From Lysinibacillus sp. KCTC 33748 (GTDB lineage Bacteria; Bacillota; Bacilli; Bacillales_A; Planococcaceae): a stretch of 64,000 bases of DNA. The notes under the pieces were generated by a model, which worked only from the letters and a program-made list of their open reading frames with translations, was not told the DNA's origin and did not search any database. Below, piece by piece: positions 47,484 through 57,684 of the stretch (position 1 is its first letter; each line of letters opens with the position of its first letter). The DNA is taken from positions 62,001 to 126,000 of the forward strand of contig NZ_MWSJ01000003.1 in NCBI RefSeq assembly GCF_002237755.1, written 5' to 3'. A program made the translations under genes and the position numbers.

Positions 47484-48145
47484 ATGATGTAATCAGTATT
47501 TTTTCCAACAGCGACCCGACAAATGTCTCCAGCTCTGTGAAGCTTCTATTACTGTTAACAGTTCTTTCACTGGCACCGAGTATTTTAATTTTGATGACAT
47601 CGTTTACACGAATTGTTATTGTGTTATCGTTTACGCGTACTGCATTGGCGACACAGCAAATGCCACCAAACCAGGTCATTGTAGGTCTTGCTTTATTTTT
47701 AACTTTCTTTATCATGGCCCCAACATTTCAAGAGGTCAACAAAGAGGCATTACAGCCATTGTTTTCTGAGGAAATTGGCATTGAAGAAGCGTATGATCGT
47801 GCCAGTGAGCCTTTTAAAGAGTTTATGAGTAAGCATACAAGGCAAAAGGATCTTGATTTATTTTTAAAGTATAATAAGGCAGAAAAGCCAGCATCTGTAG
47901 AAGAAATTCCTCTTACAATGCTAGTACCTGCTTTTGCATTGAGTGAGATTAAAACAGCGTTTCAAATCGGCTTTATGATTTTTATTCCATTCCTAGTAAT
48001 CGATATGATTGTCGCAAGTACGCTAATGTCGATGGGGATGATGATGTTACCACCGGTTATGATTTCATTGCCGTTTAAGATTTTATTATTTGTACTCGTG
48101 GATGGTTGGTATCTTGTGATGAAATCATTACTAGAAAGTTTTTAG
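47480..48145 (+). CDS. fliP: Flagellar export gate protein FliP
   Basis: FliP builds the core of the export gate together with FliQ and FliR. The 221 residues show LLLLTVLSLAPSILILMTSFTRI (first membrane helix region), MPPNQVIVGLALFLTFFIMAP and the C-terminal MGMMMLPPVMISLPFKI. The signal-peptide-like N-terminus of enterobacterial FliP is absent, as in B. subtilis. Confidence 0.97.
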   Translation: MNDVISIFSNSDPTNVSSSVKLLLLLTVLSLAPSILILMTSFTRIVIVLSFTRTALATQQMPPNQVIVGLALFLTFFIMAPTFQEVNKEALQPLFSEEIGIEEAYDRASEPFKEFMSKHTRQKDLDLFLKYNKAEKPASVEEIPLTMLVPAFALSEIKTAFQIGFMIFIPFLVIDMIVASTLMSMGMMMLPPVMISLPFKILLFVLVDGWYLVMKSLLESF

Positions 48146-48158
48146 GGGATGATACAGT

Positions 48159-48428
48159 ATGACAGGTGAATTGGTTATTTCAATTGCAGAGCGTGCCATT
48201 ATGATTATCCTTCTAACAAGCGGTCCGCTACTATTAGTTGCTTTAATCACTGGTTTAGCGGTAAGTATTTTTCAGGCAACAACATCGATTCAAGAGCAAA
48301 CTTTAGCATTCGTTCCAAAAATCATCGCTGTATTTGCAGCCATCGTATTTTTCGGTCCTTGGATGTTATCACAAGTGACTAGCTATGCGAGAGACATTTT
48401 TGAGAATTTAACGCGTTATATAGGGTGA
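48159..48428 (+). CDS. fliQ: Flagellar export gate protein FliQ
   Basis: FliQ is an 89-residue export gate subunit with two membrane helices (about 15-38 and 52-74). It contains GPLLLVALITGLAVSIFQATTSIQEQTLAFVPKI (family hallmark, cited by its ends GPLLLV and AFVPKI). It lies 13 bases after fliP and 4 bases before fliR. Confidence 0.97.
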   Translation: MTGELVISIAERAIMIILLTSGPLLLVALITGLAVSIFQATTSIQEQTLAFVPKIIAVFAAIVFFGPWMLSQVTSYARDIFENLTRYIG

Positions 48429-48432
48429 GAAG

Positions 48433-49209
48433 ATGAATGAATTAATCCCGCATTTTACGGTTTTCTTATTAGTACTTGTGCGCGTATCGGCATTTTTTGT
48501 CACGGTGCCCTTTTTCTCGTACAGAACGATTCCGCCACAAGTTAAAATAACTCTCGCATTAGTTTTAGCTTGGATGATGTATTACACAATTGACGTCGAA
48601 CCATTTGTATTTAATGGTGATTACATACTTTTAGTGATGAAAGAAGCGCTCATTGGACTGTTGCTCGGTTTAGTAGGCTATATCATCATGTCGGCAATTC
48701 AAATTGCCGGAAGCTTTATAGATTTTCAAATGGGTTTTGCCATTGCCAATATTATCGACCCGCAAACAGGTGCACAAAGTCCATTGATCGGACAATTTTT
48801 TAATACGCTAGCATTACTTTTCCTACTAGCTATCAATGGACATCATATGATTCTCGATGGAATTTATTATAGTTATCAATTTTTACCGATGGATCAAGGA
48901 TTTCCTAATTTCGCAAATGAGGGTTATATAGAGTTTATCATCACAACATTTACAGCTGTTTTTGCGATTGCCTTTCAAATGGCTGCTCCTGTTGTAGCAA
49001 CTTTATTTTTAGTCGACTTGGCGCTAGGGATCACAGCGAAAACTGTACCACAATTAAATATTTTTGTTGTCGGTTTTCCTATTAAAATAGGTGTTAGTTT
49101 TCTAGTATTATTTACAATGATGGCTGTAATGATTCAAGTTATTCAAAAGCTTATTACCATTATGATTTATGCTATGCGTGATGTAATGGCTATTTTAGGT
49201 GGTGGGTAA
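48433..49209 (+). CDS. fliR: Flagellar export gate protein FliR
   Basis: FliR completes the FliPQR export core. The 258 residues are highly hydrophobic with about six membrane segments and typical RVSAFFVTVPFFSYRTIPPQ and FQMGFAIANIIDPQTGAQSPLIG-type segments. flhB starts one base after its stop. Confidence 0.97.
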   Translation: MNELIPHFTVFLLVLVRVSAFFVTVPFFSYRTIPPQVKITLALVLAWMMYYTIDVEPFVFNGDYILLVMKEALIGLLLGLVGYIIMSAIQIAGSFIDFQMGFAIANIIDPQTGAQSPLIGQFFNTLALLFLLAINGHHMILDGIYYSYQFLPMDQGFPNFANEGYIEFIITTFTAVFAIAFQMAAPVVATLFLVDLALGITAKTVPQLNIFVVGFPIKIGVSFLVLFTMMAVMIQVIQKLITIMIYAMRDVMAILGGG

Positions 49210-49210
49210 A

Positions 49211-50299
49211 ATGAGGCTACTGCTGGATTTAGATTTACAGTATTTTGCGGGAGAAAAAACGGAAAAGGCGACACCTAAAAAACGACAAGATGCTCGAAAA
49301 AAAGGTCAGGTTGTTAAAAGTCAGGATATTTCCAGTGCAATTGTCATGCTCATGGTATTTATCTTTTTATTCTTCTTTGCAGGTTCACTGCGAGACGATC
49401 TTTTAGCTTTTTTCAGGCAAACTTTTATTCATAACATACGCGTAGAAACACTAACAATTGATAGTGTGATGAGCTTATTTACAGAAACATTAGTGCAAAT
49501 GGCTTTTATTATTGTCCCAATAATGGGAATTGCATTTGTTGGAGCATTAGCAGGTAACTTCCTACAGTTCGGTTTCCTATTTACATTAGAGCCGATGAAG
49601 TTTGATTTGAAAAAAATGGACCCAATCAAAGGGTTGAAAAAAATATTTTCTGTAAAAGCCATTATAGAGCTTCTCAAGTCAGTATTAAAGATTGGCTTTA
49701 TTGGTGGCGTTACGACAATTATCGTTTGGACGAATTTGCCGGAAGTTTTGGCGTTATCCTTTAAAAGCCCATGGATGACTCTTATTACAGTGGGTAAGCT
49801 TGTTGGTATCATGGGGATTGCTGCTTCGCTCGTCTTACTATGTGTATCCCTTTTAGACTGGATGTATCAAAAACATGATTACGAAAAAAATCTTAAAATG
49901 TCTAAACAAGACATTAAAGATGAATATAAAAATAGTGAGGGCGATCCGCTGATAAAATCGAAAATTAAACAACGCCAACGCGAAATGGCGATGCGTCGAA
50001 TGATGTCAGAGGTTCCAAACGCCGATGTTGTCATAACAAACCCAACTCACTATGCGATTGCCATCAAATATGATGATGAAAGTATGGATGCCCCACGCAT
50101 CGTTGCAAAGGGTACGGACTTTATCGCTCAAAAAATTAAACTGATTGCGAAAGAACATGATGTAGTTATGGTTGAAAATAGACCATTAGCACGGGCAATG
50201 TATGATCAAGTAGAAATTGGCGATCAAGTACCAGAAGAGTTTTTCAAAGCAATAGCAGAAGTGCTTGCTTATGTTTATCGAATTAAGCGGAAAATTTAA
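49211..50299 (+). CDS. flhB: Flagellar export switch protein FlhB
   Basis: FlhB controls the change from rod/hook to filament export. ATG 49211 after GGTGGTGGG gives 362 residues; GTG 49199 would overlap fliR. Four membrane helices (about 30-210) follow the motif EKTEKATPKKRQDARKKGQV. The C-domain has the autocleavage site NPTH at 277-280. The intact motif contrasts with the YlqH-type paralogue at 20295. Confidence 0.97.
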   Translation: MRLLLDLDLQYFAGEKTEKATPKKRQDARKKGQVVKSQDISSAIVMLMVFIFLFFFAGSLRDDLLAFFRQTFIHNIRVETLTIDSVMSLFTETLVQMAFIIVPIMGIAFVGALAGNFLQFGFLFTLEPMKFDLKKMDPIKGLKKIFSVKAIIELLKSVLKIGFIGGVTTIIVWTNLPEVLALSFKSPWMTLITVGKLVGIMGIAASLVLLCVSLLDWMYQKHDYEKNLKMSKQDIKDEYKNSEGDPLIKSKIKQRQREMAMRRMMSEVPNADVVITNPTHYAIAIKYDDESMDAPRIVAKGTDFIAQKIKLIAKEHDVVMVENRPLARAMYDQVEIGDQVPEEFFKAIAEVLAYVYRIKRKI

Positions 50300-50322
50300 A
50301 GCTTTTAGTAGGAGGGACACAA

Positions 50323-52356
50323 ATGAAAGTTCGCGATATAGGGGTATTAGGTGCGGTTATTTTAATCGTTGCGATGCTCATCATCCCTCTTCCTCCGTGG
50401 ATGTTAAGTTTCTTAATCGTCATTAATATTACATTAGGATTAATAGTACTTTTAACAGCAATGAGTATGAAGGAAGCACTAGACTTTTCTATTTTTCCTT
50501 CAGTTATTTTATTGTTAACTTTGTTCCGACTCGGACTGAGTGTTTCTACAACACGTGCCATCTTAGCAAAAGGTGATGCTGGTTCTGTTGTAGAAACGTT
50601 TGGGGACTTTGTAGTCGGCGGTAATGTGCTAGTTGGTTTAGTTGTATTCTTAATTCTTGTGTTAATTCAGTTTATCGTTATTACAAAAGGAGCGGAGCGT
50701 GTAGCAGAAGTAGCAGCACGTTTCACACTTGATGCGATGCCAGGTAAACAAATGAGTATTGATGCTGACTTAAATGCAGGAGTTATTTCTGAGCGGGAAG
50801 CACGTGAACGACGCGAGAAAGTAGCGGGTGAAGCGGACTTCTACGGAGCGATGGATGGTGCCACAAAGTTCGTAAAAGGGGATGCCATTGCCTCAATGGT
50901 CATGGTTATTATCAACTTATTATTTGGTATCATCATCGGTGTTGTGCAGATGGGGCTTCCATTTGCAGATGCAGCAAATCATTTTTCTAAGTTAACAGTG
51001 GGAGATGGTATTGTCTCACAAATTCCTGCGCTACTGATTTCTACAGCGACAGGGATTGTCGTAACGCGTGCATCTTCTAAAGGAAGTCTTGGTGAAGATA
51101 TTACAGGACAGTTATTTGCCCAAGCAAAACTGCTTTATGTAGCGGGTGGAACAATACTTTTACTAGGATTTTTCACACCTATTCCACTTTGGATAACAAT
51201 TCCAATTGGAGGTTCACTAATTGCTGGTGCTTATATGATGGATCATAAAAAACCAGAGGATGAAGAAGAATTACTTGAAATTGAGGAAGAAGTGGCAACA
51301 GACGGCATGAAGAGCCCTGAAAACGTTGTGAATTTATTAAATGTGGACCCAATCGAGTTTGAGTTTGGCTATGGTTTAATACCGTTAGTAGATGCTGCAC
51401 AAGGCGGCGATTTATTAGATCGAGTTATAATGATACGTCGACAGTTAGCATTAGAATTAGGGATTGTCATTCCAGTTGTCCGTATTCGCGATAATATTCA
51501 ATTACAACCAAATGAATATCGAATTAAAATAAAGGGTAATGAAATGGCACGTGGTGAACTTCTGCTTGATCATTATTTAGCAATGAGTCCAGGAGATGAT
51601 GATTCTATCGAAGGAATTGACACGGTTGAACCGTCATTTGGCCTACCTGCAAAATGGATTACGGAGCAAGTGAAAGAGGATGCCGAAATGTTTGGCTACA
51701 CAGTTGTTGACCCACCGAGTGTTGTGTCGACTCACTTAACGGAAATGATTCGTGCAAATGCTTATGAATTACTCGGTCGTCAAGAGACGAAGCAGTTAAT
51801 CGATCATTTACGTGAAACGCATCCAATTTTAGTTGAAGAGTTAACACCTGCTCCATTATCGACTGGAGAAATTCAAAAGGTACTAGGTAAACTTCTACGA
51901 GAAAATGTGTCAGTGCGAAACTTACCAATTATTTTTGAGACTCTAGCAGACTATGCAAAATTAACGAGTGATACCGATATATTAACTGAGTATGTACGTC
52001 AAGCATTGGCGCGTCAAATTACTTCTCAATACGTAGGGGACAGCTCGTCATTAAAAGTTATTACTGTTTCCGGTAAAGTAGAAAAATTAATTGCTGATAG
52101 TATTCAACAAACGGATCATGGAAATTATTTAGCGATGGATCCACAAGATTCTCAAACGATTTTAGAGACCATTGCTGCAGAAGTGGAACGCGTTTCCTTT
52201 ATGGAACAATCTGCTATTATTTTATGCTCTCCAGCAGTTCGTATGTATTTACGTCAACTTACGGAGCGCTATTTCCCGCAAATTCCAGTTCTATCTTACA
52301 ACGAACTTGATGCTACGGTTGAAATTCAAAGTGTTGGGGTGGTGAATGTTGAATGA
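50323..52356 (+). CDS. flhA: Flagellar export apparatus protein FlhA
   Basis: FlhA forms the large nonameric export ring. The 677 residues contain about eight membrane helices in the first 320 residues. FHIPEP-type signatures are present (LFRLGLSVSTTRAIL, FTLDAMPGKQMSIDADLNAG), followed by the linker and the cytosolic substrate/chaperone-docking domain (about 345-677). Start after AGGAGGG. Overlaps flhF by 4 bases. Confidence 0.98.
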   Translation: MKVRDIGVLGAVILIVAMLIIPLPPWMLSFLIVINITLGLIVLLTAMSMKEALDFSIFPSVILLLTLFRLGLSVSTTRAILAKGDAGSVVETFGDFVVGGNVLVGLVVFLILVLIQFIVITKGAERVAEVAARFTLDAMPGKQMSIDADLNAGVISEREARERREKVAGEADFYGAMDGATKFVKGDAIASMVMVIINLLFGIIIGVVQMGLPFADAANHFSKLTVGDGIVSQIPALLISTATGIVVTRASSKGSLGEDITGQLFAQAKLLYVAGGTILLLGFFTPIPLWITIPIGGSLIAGAYMMDHKKPEDEEELLEIEEEVATDGMKSPENVVNLLNVDPIEFEFGYGLIPLVDAAQGGDLLDRVIMIRRQLALELGIVIPVVRIRDNIQLQPNEYRIKIKGNEMARGELLLDHYLAMSPGDDDSIEGIDTVEPSFGLPAKWITEQVKEDAEMFGYTVVDPPSVVSTHLTEMIRANAYELLGRQETKQLIDHLRETHPILVEELTPAPLSTGEIQKVLGKLLRENVSVRNLPIIFETLADYAKLTSDTDILTEYVRQALARQITSQYVGDSSSLKVITVSGKVEKLIADSIQQTDHGNYLAMDPQDSQTILETIAAEVERVSFMEQSAIILCSPAVRMYLRQLTERYFPQIPVLSYNELDATVEIQSVGVVNVE

Positions 52357-53549
52357 AAATGAAAAAATATTATGCATCCTCCATACCAGAAGCGATGAAG
52401 CTTGTGCGTGCTGAATTAGGTGAGGACGCTGTCATTTTGAACTCAAAAGTAGTCGTTACAAAAAAGTTTTTTGGAATCATTAAAAAGAAGAGCTTTGAAG
52501 TTGTTGCAGGTATTGATTCAATGGAGCCAAGTAATATGGCTCCAGCACCTGTAGCTTTGCCTACATCAACAACTAAACATGAAAGTGCAAGGTTACAAGA
52601 GATTACGAACGCTGTTCAAGCTAAAATACACCAAGTACAGCCGCAGAATGATGCGCCCTTATATGGGGAAGCCAGCATTTCTGAAGATTTGAGGAAGGAA
52701 ATTGCAGATTTAAAATCTTTAATGCATTCGATGCATAAGAAGACTATCCAAGATCAATATCCAGATGAACTCTTATCCTTCATTGAATACTTAAGACAGC
52801 AAGAGCTAAGTGAGGAGCTCATCACAACGATTGGTGATGAGCTTTTTACGCATGTCAAAGAAGCTTCAGACATCAATTTTTCTCAATGTAAGATGATTAC
52901 GAAAAGCTTATTGCGCAAAGAGTTAGAGGATCTACCAGTTGGAGGTATATCCTATGAAAAAAAATATATTAATGTGTTAGGACCAACAGGTGTCGGCAAG
53001 ACTACGACAATTGCTAAAATGGCTGCTAGAGCAGTTTTAGAAAAAAAGAAAAAAGTAGGATTTATCACGACAGATACTTACCGTATTGCCGCAATTGAGC
53101 AACTAAAAACGTATGCTGGACTGTTACAGGCTCCTGTTGAAATTGCTTATAATGCAACAGATTTTGAACAAGCAATCCACCGATTGGCCCATTTAGATAT
53201 AGTGTTTATAGATACGGCAGGCCGCAATTATAAAGAGGTAAAATATGTAGACGATTTACAGCGTCTTATAAAATTTGATGATCAAGCAGAGTCCTTCTTA
53301 GTACTTGCAATGACAACAAAAGAAAAGGACATGGCAAACATTATCGAGCAATTTAAGCAATTACCAATTGAAAAATTCATTTTTACAAAGATTGATGAAA
53401 CAAATTCTATTGGCACAATGATTAATTTAATGATTAAATATAATAAGGGACTTGCTTACTATACGAATGGTCAAGAAGTACCAGAAGATATTGAAGAAGC
53501 TGATCTAGAAGCAGTACTAAATTTATTTTTTCAAGGTGAAGAAAAATGA
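52353..53549 (+). CDS. flhF: Flagellar placement GTPase FlhF
   Basis: FlhF is the third SRP-type GTPase and sets flagellar location. The 398 residues have a basic N-terminal B domain (1-100), an N domain and a G domain with [16 protein letters not shown] near residue 210, TTDTYRIAA, DTAGR and TKIDET. It is paired with its activator flhG, 4-base overlap. Confidence 0.97.
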   Translation: MKMKKYYASSIPEAMKLVRAELGEDAVILNSKVVVTKKFFGIIKKKSFEVVAGIDSMEPSNMAPAPVALPTSTTKHESARLQEITNAVQAKIHQVQPQNDAPLYGEASISEDLRKEIADLKSLMHSMHKKTIQDQYPDELLSFIEYLRQQELSEELITTIGDELFTHVKEASDINFSQCKMITKSLLRKELEDLPVGGISYEKKYINVLGPTGVGKTTTIAKMAARAVLEKKKKVGFITTDTYRIAAIEQLKTYAGLLQAPVEIAYNATDFEQAIHRLAHLDIVFIDTAGRNYKEVKYVDDLQRLIKFDDQAESFLVLAMTTKEKDMANIIEQFKQLPIEKFIFTKIDETNSIGTMINLMIKYNKGLAYYTNGQEVPEDIEEADLEAVLNLFFQGEEK

Positions 53550-54421
53550 GAGACCAAGCTGAAACATTACGCTTGAAAATGTTGAAACAGCAGGGTGAAT
53601 TAGGTAGGGCAATTGCGGTTGTAAGCGGCAAAGGTGGGGTTGGTAAAAGTAACTTCACGACGAATTTTGCCATTACATTGGCCAATAAAGGGAAAAAAGT
53701 TGTCATCGTTGATATGGATATTGGTATGGGCAATATCAATATTTTAATCGGAAAAAATGTTTCTTATAGTTTAAAAGATTACTTGGAAGGAAATGAGTTA
53801 CTGGATAATGTAATATTTGAAGGTCCTTACAATTTAAGGTATATTTCAGGTGGGTCTGGTATGTCGGGCGTCTTAGAATGGTCAGAGGCAATGTTTGAAC
53901 GACTCGTTCACGCATTTGAGCAACTCCAACAAACCTTTGATTACATTTTGTTCGATATGGGAGCAGGAGCTACTAATTGGTCATTAGATTTATTAACGTC
54001 TATAGATGAAATTATTGTTTTATCTACGGCAGAGCCAACATCGATAACAGACGCTTATTCAATGATGAAATATATTCATATGCGAGATGCGGACAAGCAA
54101 TTTTATGTACTCTGTAACCGAGCTTATAGTAAAGAAGAAGGACTGGAAACCAATGAGCGACTAAAGCTTACGATGAAACGGTTTTTGGACAAAGAGGTTA
54201 CGATACTAGGCTCATTACCTGAAGATTCTGCTGTGCGTAAGGCTGTGCGTGAGCAGGTGCCTTTTTCACTTGCCTATCCAGACGCACTTATTACAAAGAC
54301 ACTTCAACTTATAGTGGCGCGTTTTATGGAACACCGTGTGGAAGAAGTTCATGCACATGATCAGTCAGCAGGTAAATTTTTAACAAAATTAAGAAATATT
54401 TTTTCGAAAGGACGTGATTAA
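53546..54421 (+). CDS. flhG: Flagellum number/site ATPase FlhG (YlxH)
   Basis: FlhG is a MinD-like ATPase that stimulates FlhF and interacts with C-ring components. The 291 residues begin with the activator helix RDQAETLRLKMLKQQ, matching the known N-terminal DQAxxLR motif. The deviant Walker A SGKGGVGKSN follows near residue 30, then DMDIGMGN and FDMGAG. A basic amphipathic C-terminus (FLTKLRNIFSKGRD) could bind membrane. Confidence 0.96.
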   Translation: MRDQAETLRLKMLKQQGELGRAIAVVSGKGGVGKSNFTTNFAITLANKGKKVVIVDMDIGMGNINILIGKNVSYSLKDYLEGNELLDNVIFEGPYNLRYISGGSGMSGVLEWSEAMFERLVHAFEQLQQTFDYILFDMGAGATNWSLDLLTSIDEIIVLSTAEPTSITDAYSMMKYIHMRDADKQFYVLCNRAYSKEEGLETNERLKLTMKRFLDKEVTILGSLPEDSAVRKAVREQVPFSLAYPDALITKTLQLIVARFMEHRVEEVHAHDQSAGKFLTKLRNIFSKGRD

Positions 54422-55576
54422 TTGGACTTTTTACATAAAAGCAAGCTATTAGTTGTTGATGATTCTGCTTTTATGAGAAAGCTAATTAGTGACTTTTTTG
54501 TTGGCAACTCGAAGGTTGAAGTAGTTGGAACAGCACGAAATGGGAAAGATGCGGTAAAAAAGATTCAAACATTGCAGCCAACAGTTGTGACGATGGATAT
54601 TGAGATGCCTGAAATGAACGGGCTTGATGCTTTAAAAGAAATTATGACTGTATGTCCAGTACCTGTTGTTATGCTCTCTAGTACAACTCAACGAGGAGCA
54701 GAAAATGCCTTATCAGCAATTGAATTTGGGGCAGTAGATTTTGTCGCAAAGCCGAGCGGATCAATTTCTCTTGATTTACATAAAATCCAAACTGAACTTG
54801 TCCACAAGGTTGAACAAGCATCATTGGTACCTATTTCAAAATTAAAGAAACCTTCTAGTACTAAAAGACAACAAGAACAGCCATTACAAGCGAGTATCAT
54901 TAGAAGAAATTCACTTAGTGAAGACAGGGTGCCTCCTTCTGTCAATGTTTTTCCGACAAGGGCAGAACTATCAAAGCCACCTGTAGAATGGAGTAAAGTA
55001 GGTCGGAAAATTGTACTGATAGGTACCTCCACAGGCGGGCCTAGAGCTTTACAAGAAGTAATTACAAAAATCCCAAAATCAATTCAAGCTCCCATTTTAA
55101 TTGTCCAGCATATGCCTGCAGGATTTACAAAATCTCTTGCTAATCGTTTGGATCAATTGAGTGAAATTACCGTAAAAGAAGCTGAGCAAGGTGATATTCT
55201 GCAAAATGGAGTAGCGTATATTGCCCCTGGTGGGTATCATTTAAAACTTAGAAAAATAGGTACTTCCTTTGGTATAGTCCTTGATAATAATGAACCACCT
55301 AGATCCGGACATCGACCTTCAGTAGATGTGATGTTTGAAGACGTGAGCCAATTTAAAGATTTTGATAAAGTGGCTGTTATTATGACGGGCATGGGCCATG
55401 ATGGTTCTAACGGACTAAAAGCACTAAAAAGTACTGGAAATGTGATGGCAATCGCTGAGTCAGCAGAAACTTGCATTGTGTATGGTATGCCGAAAGCGGC
55501 AGTGGAAACGCAGCTTGTCGATGAAGTAGCAGATGTAGATGATATTGCACAAACAATAATGAAATATTTGCCTTAA
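54422..55576 (+). CDS. cheB: Chemotaxis protein-glutamate methylesterase CheB
   Basis: CheB-P demethylates chemoreceptors. Start TTG 54422 follows the flhG stop directly, with AAAGGACGTG upstream; 384 residues. The receiver domain has phosphoacceptor Asp59 (TMDIEMPEMNG). The C-terminal esterase has Ser in GTSTGGPRAL, His in VQHMPAGFT and Asp in MTGMGHDG. A basic/polar linker (about 130-185) joins them. Confidence 0.96.
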   Translation: MDFLHKSKLLVVDDSAFMRKLISDFFVGNSKVEVVGTARNGKDAVKKIQTLQPTVVTMDIEMPEMNGLDALKEIMTVCPVPVVMLSSTTQRGAENALSAIEFGAVDFVAKPSGSISLDLHKIQTELVHKVEQASLVPISKLKKPSSTKRQQEQPLQASIIRRNSLSEDRVPPSVNVFPTRAELSKPPVEWSKVGRKIVLIGTSTGGPRALQEVITKIPKSIQAPILIVQHMPAGFTKSLANRLDQLSEITVKEAEQGDILQNGVAYIAPGGYHLKLRKIGTSFGIVLDNNEPPRSGHRPSVDVMFEDVSQFKDFDKVAVIMTGMGHDGSNGLKALKSTGNVMAIAESAETCIVYGMPKAAVETQLVDEVADVDDIAQTIMKYLP

Positions 55577-55590
55577 AGGGGTGTCCTCTT

Positions 55591-57657
55591 ATGGAAGTCA
55601 ATCAATATTTAGAGATGTTTATTGAAGAAAGTAAAGACCATTTACAAGCATGTAGTGAACATTTATTAGAACTAGAAAAAAATCCAGATGATTTGGCGAT
55701 TGTCGGAGAAATTTTCCGCTCTGCGCATACATTAAAAGGTATGTCTGCGACAATGGGCTTTGAAGATTTAGCGGATTTAACTCATAAAATGGAAAATGTG
55801 TTGGACGCGATCCGAAACGAAAAAATCCATGTATCTCCTGAAATTTTAGATGTTGTTTTTGAGTCTGTAGACCATCTAGAAGAAATGGTGATGGACATTG
55901 CGAATGGCGGAGATGGAAAACGTGATGTATCTTCAACTGTTGCTCAATTAAAGCGTATTGAATTAGGTGAAGAAGCGATTCCTGAAGTGGTAGGAACTAC
56001 TGAGACACCAACTACAGCTGTAGCAAGTACATTAGAGTATGACGGCTTTGAGCAAACAGTTATTTCACAATCTGCTGAGCAAGGTTTCAATGCATTTGAA
56101 ATTTCAGTGAAATTACGTGAGGACTGTCTTTTAAAAGCAGCACGAGTATTTATGGTGTTTGAGATTTTAGAAAAAGATGGGGAAGTTATTAAATCAAGTC
56201 CATCTGTTGAAAAGCTTGAAGACGAACAGTTCGATCAACAATTTTACGTAGCTTTTGTAACAAAAGAATCTGCTGAAGATATGCAGAAAAAGATTATGAA
56301 AGTTTCAGAAGTTGACGAAGTGATTGTCGCCGCTATAGAGCCAAAGCAACATAGTGAAAAAGAACAAGCCATTCAAGAAGTAGCAGCAACGGCAACGGTA
56401 GAAGTAGAGGTTAAACCTGCTACGGTTCCAGAAAAAAATAATGCAGCACCTAAACCTGCAACAGCAGCGGCTCCTGCTAAGGCGGATAAAAGCCATGCGC
56501 CTGTTGGTAATAAAACAATTCGTGTGAATATCGATCGACTTGATATATTAATGAATCTATTTGAAGAGCTTGTAATCGATCGAGGACGACTACAGTCTAT
56601 TGCAACTGAGGTTAACCATGGAGAGTTAAATGAAACAGTAGAGCGCATGAGCCGCGTCATGGGTGATTTACAAACGATTATTTTAACGATGCGTATGGTT
56701 CCGGTTGAAACAGTATTCAATCGCTTCCCGAAAATGATTCGTCAGTTATCTCGTGATCTAAACAAGAAAATTAACCTCGAAATTATTGGTGCTGAAACAG
56801 AACTAGATCGTACAGTAATCGATGAAATTGGGGATCCACTTGTTCATTTAATTCGTAACTCTGTTGACCACGGTATTGAAAATCCTACGACTCGCCTTGC
56901 GAAAGGTAAGCCAGAAGAAGGAACAGTTGTATTGCGTGCTTATCATAGTGGTAACTATGTCTTCATTGAAATTGAAGATGATGGAGCAGGTATTAACCGT
57001 GAAAAAGTACTAGCGAAAGCCATTTCTAAAGGTATCGTTACACAAGAACAATCATATTCGATGTCAGATAAGCAAATTAATGAGCTTATTTTGGCTTCAG
57101 GGTTTTCAACAGCAGATGTTATTTCTGACGTATCAGGTCGAGGTGTTGGATTAGATGTTGTTAAAACAACAATCGAATCATTGGGTGGAAATATTTCAAT
57201 TGAATCTACACAAGATGTAGGCTCAGTATTCTCGATTCAATTACCTCTGACATTATCAATTATTTCTGTCATGTTAGTAGAAATCGAAAAAGAAATTTAT
57301 GCAATTCCACTTTCATCAATTATTGAAACTTCAATTATCCGTTCGTCAGAAATTATGAATGCACATAATCAAAAAGTAATCGATTTCCGTGGCAAAGTAG
57401 TACCACTAGTATTTTTAGAAGAAATCTTTGAGGTACCTCGCAAAGAACCACAGGGTGACGAATTCCATTCAGTGGTCATCGTTCGAAAAGGTGAGAAACT
57501 TGCTGGTTTAGTTGTGGATTCATTCATTGGCCAACAAGAAATTGTGCTGAAATCATTAGGAAATTACTTAACGAATATCTTTGCAATTTCAGGTGCAACA
57601 ATTTTAGGTAACGGGAAAGTTGCCTTAATCGTGGATTGTAACGCACTTATTAAATAA
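55591..57657 (+). CDS. cheA: Chemotaxis histidine kinase CheA
   Basis: CheA phosphorylates CheY and CheB in response to receptors. The 688 residues contain the P1 domain with phospho-His46 (FRSAHTLKG), the P2 CheY/CheB-binding domain (about 165-250), an Ala/Pro/Lys linker and P3 dimerisation (about 305-365). The P4 kinase follows with LIRNSVDHGIE, IEDDGAG and GRGVGLDVV, then the P5 CheW-like domain (about 550-688). The start follows AAAGGGG. Confidence 0.98.
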   Translation: MEVNQYLEMFIEESKDHLQACSEHLLELEKNPDDLAIVGEIFRSAHTLKGMSATMGFEDLADLTHKMENVLDAIRNEKIHVSPEILDVVFESVDHLEEMVMDIANGGDGKRDVSSTVAQLKRIELGEEAIPEVVGTTETPTTAVASTLEYDGFEQTVISQSAEQGFNAFEISVKLREDCLLKAARVFMVFEILEKDGEVIKSSPSVEKLEDEQFDQQFYVAFVTKESAEDMQKKIMKVSEVDEVIVAAIEPKQHSEKEQAIQEVAATATVEVEVKPATVPEKNNAAPKPATAAAPAKADKSHAPVGNKTIRVNIDRLDILMNLFEELVIDRGRLQSIATEVNHGELNETVERMSRVMGDLQTIILTMRMVPVETVFNRFPKMIRQLSRDLNKKINLEIIGAETELDRTVIDEIGDPLVHLIRNSVDHGIENPTTRLAKGKPEEGTVVLRAYHSGNYVFIEIEDDGAGINREKVLAKAISKGIVTQEQSYSMSDKQINELILASGFSTADVISDVSGRGVGLDVVKTTIESLGGNISIESTQDVGSVFSIQLPLTLSIISVMLVEIEKEIYAIPLSSIIETSIIRSSEIMNAHNQKVIDFRGKVVPLVFLEEIFEVPRKEPQGDEFHSVVIVRKGEKLAGLVVDSFIGQQEIVLKSLGNYLTNIFAISGATILGNGKVALIVDCNALIK

Positions 57658-57684
57658 GGTGAATGAATAAGAGAGGTGTAAACA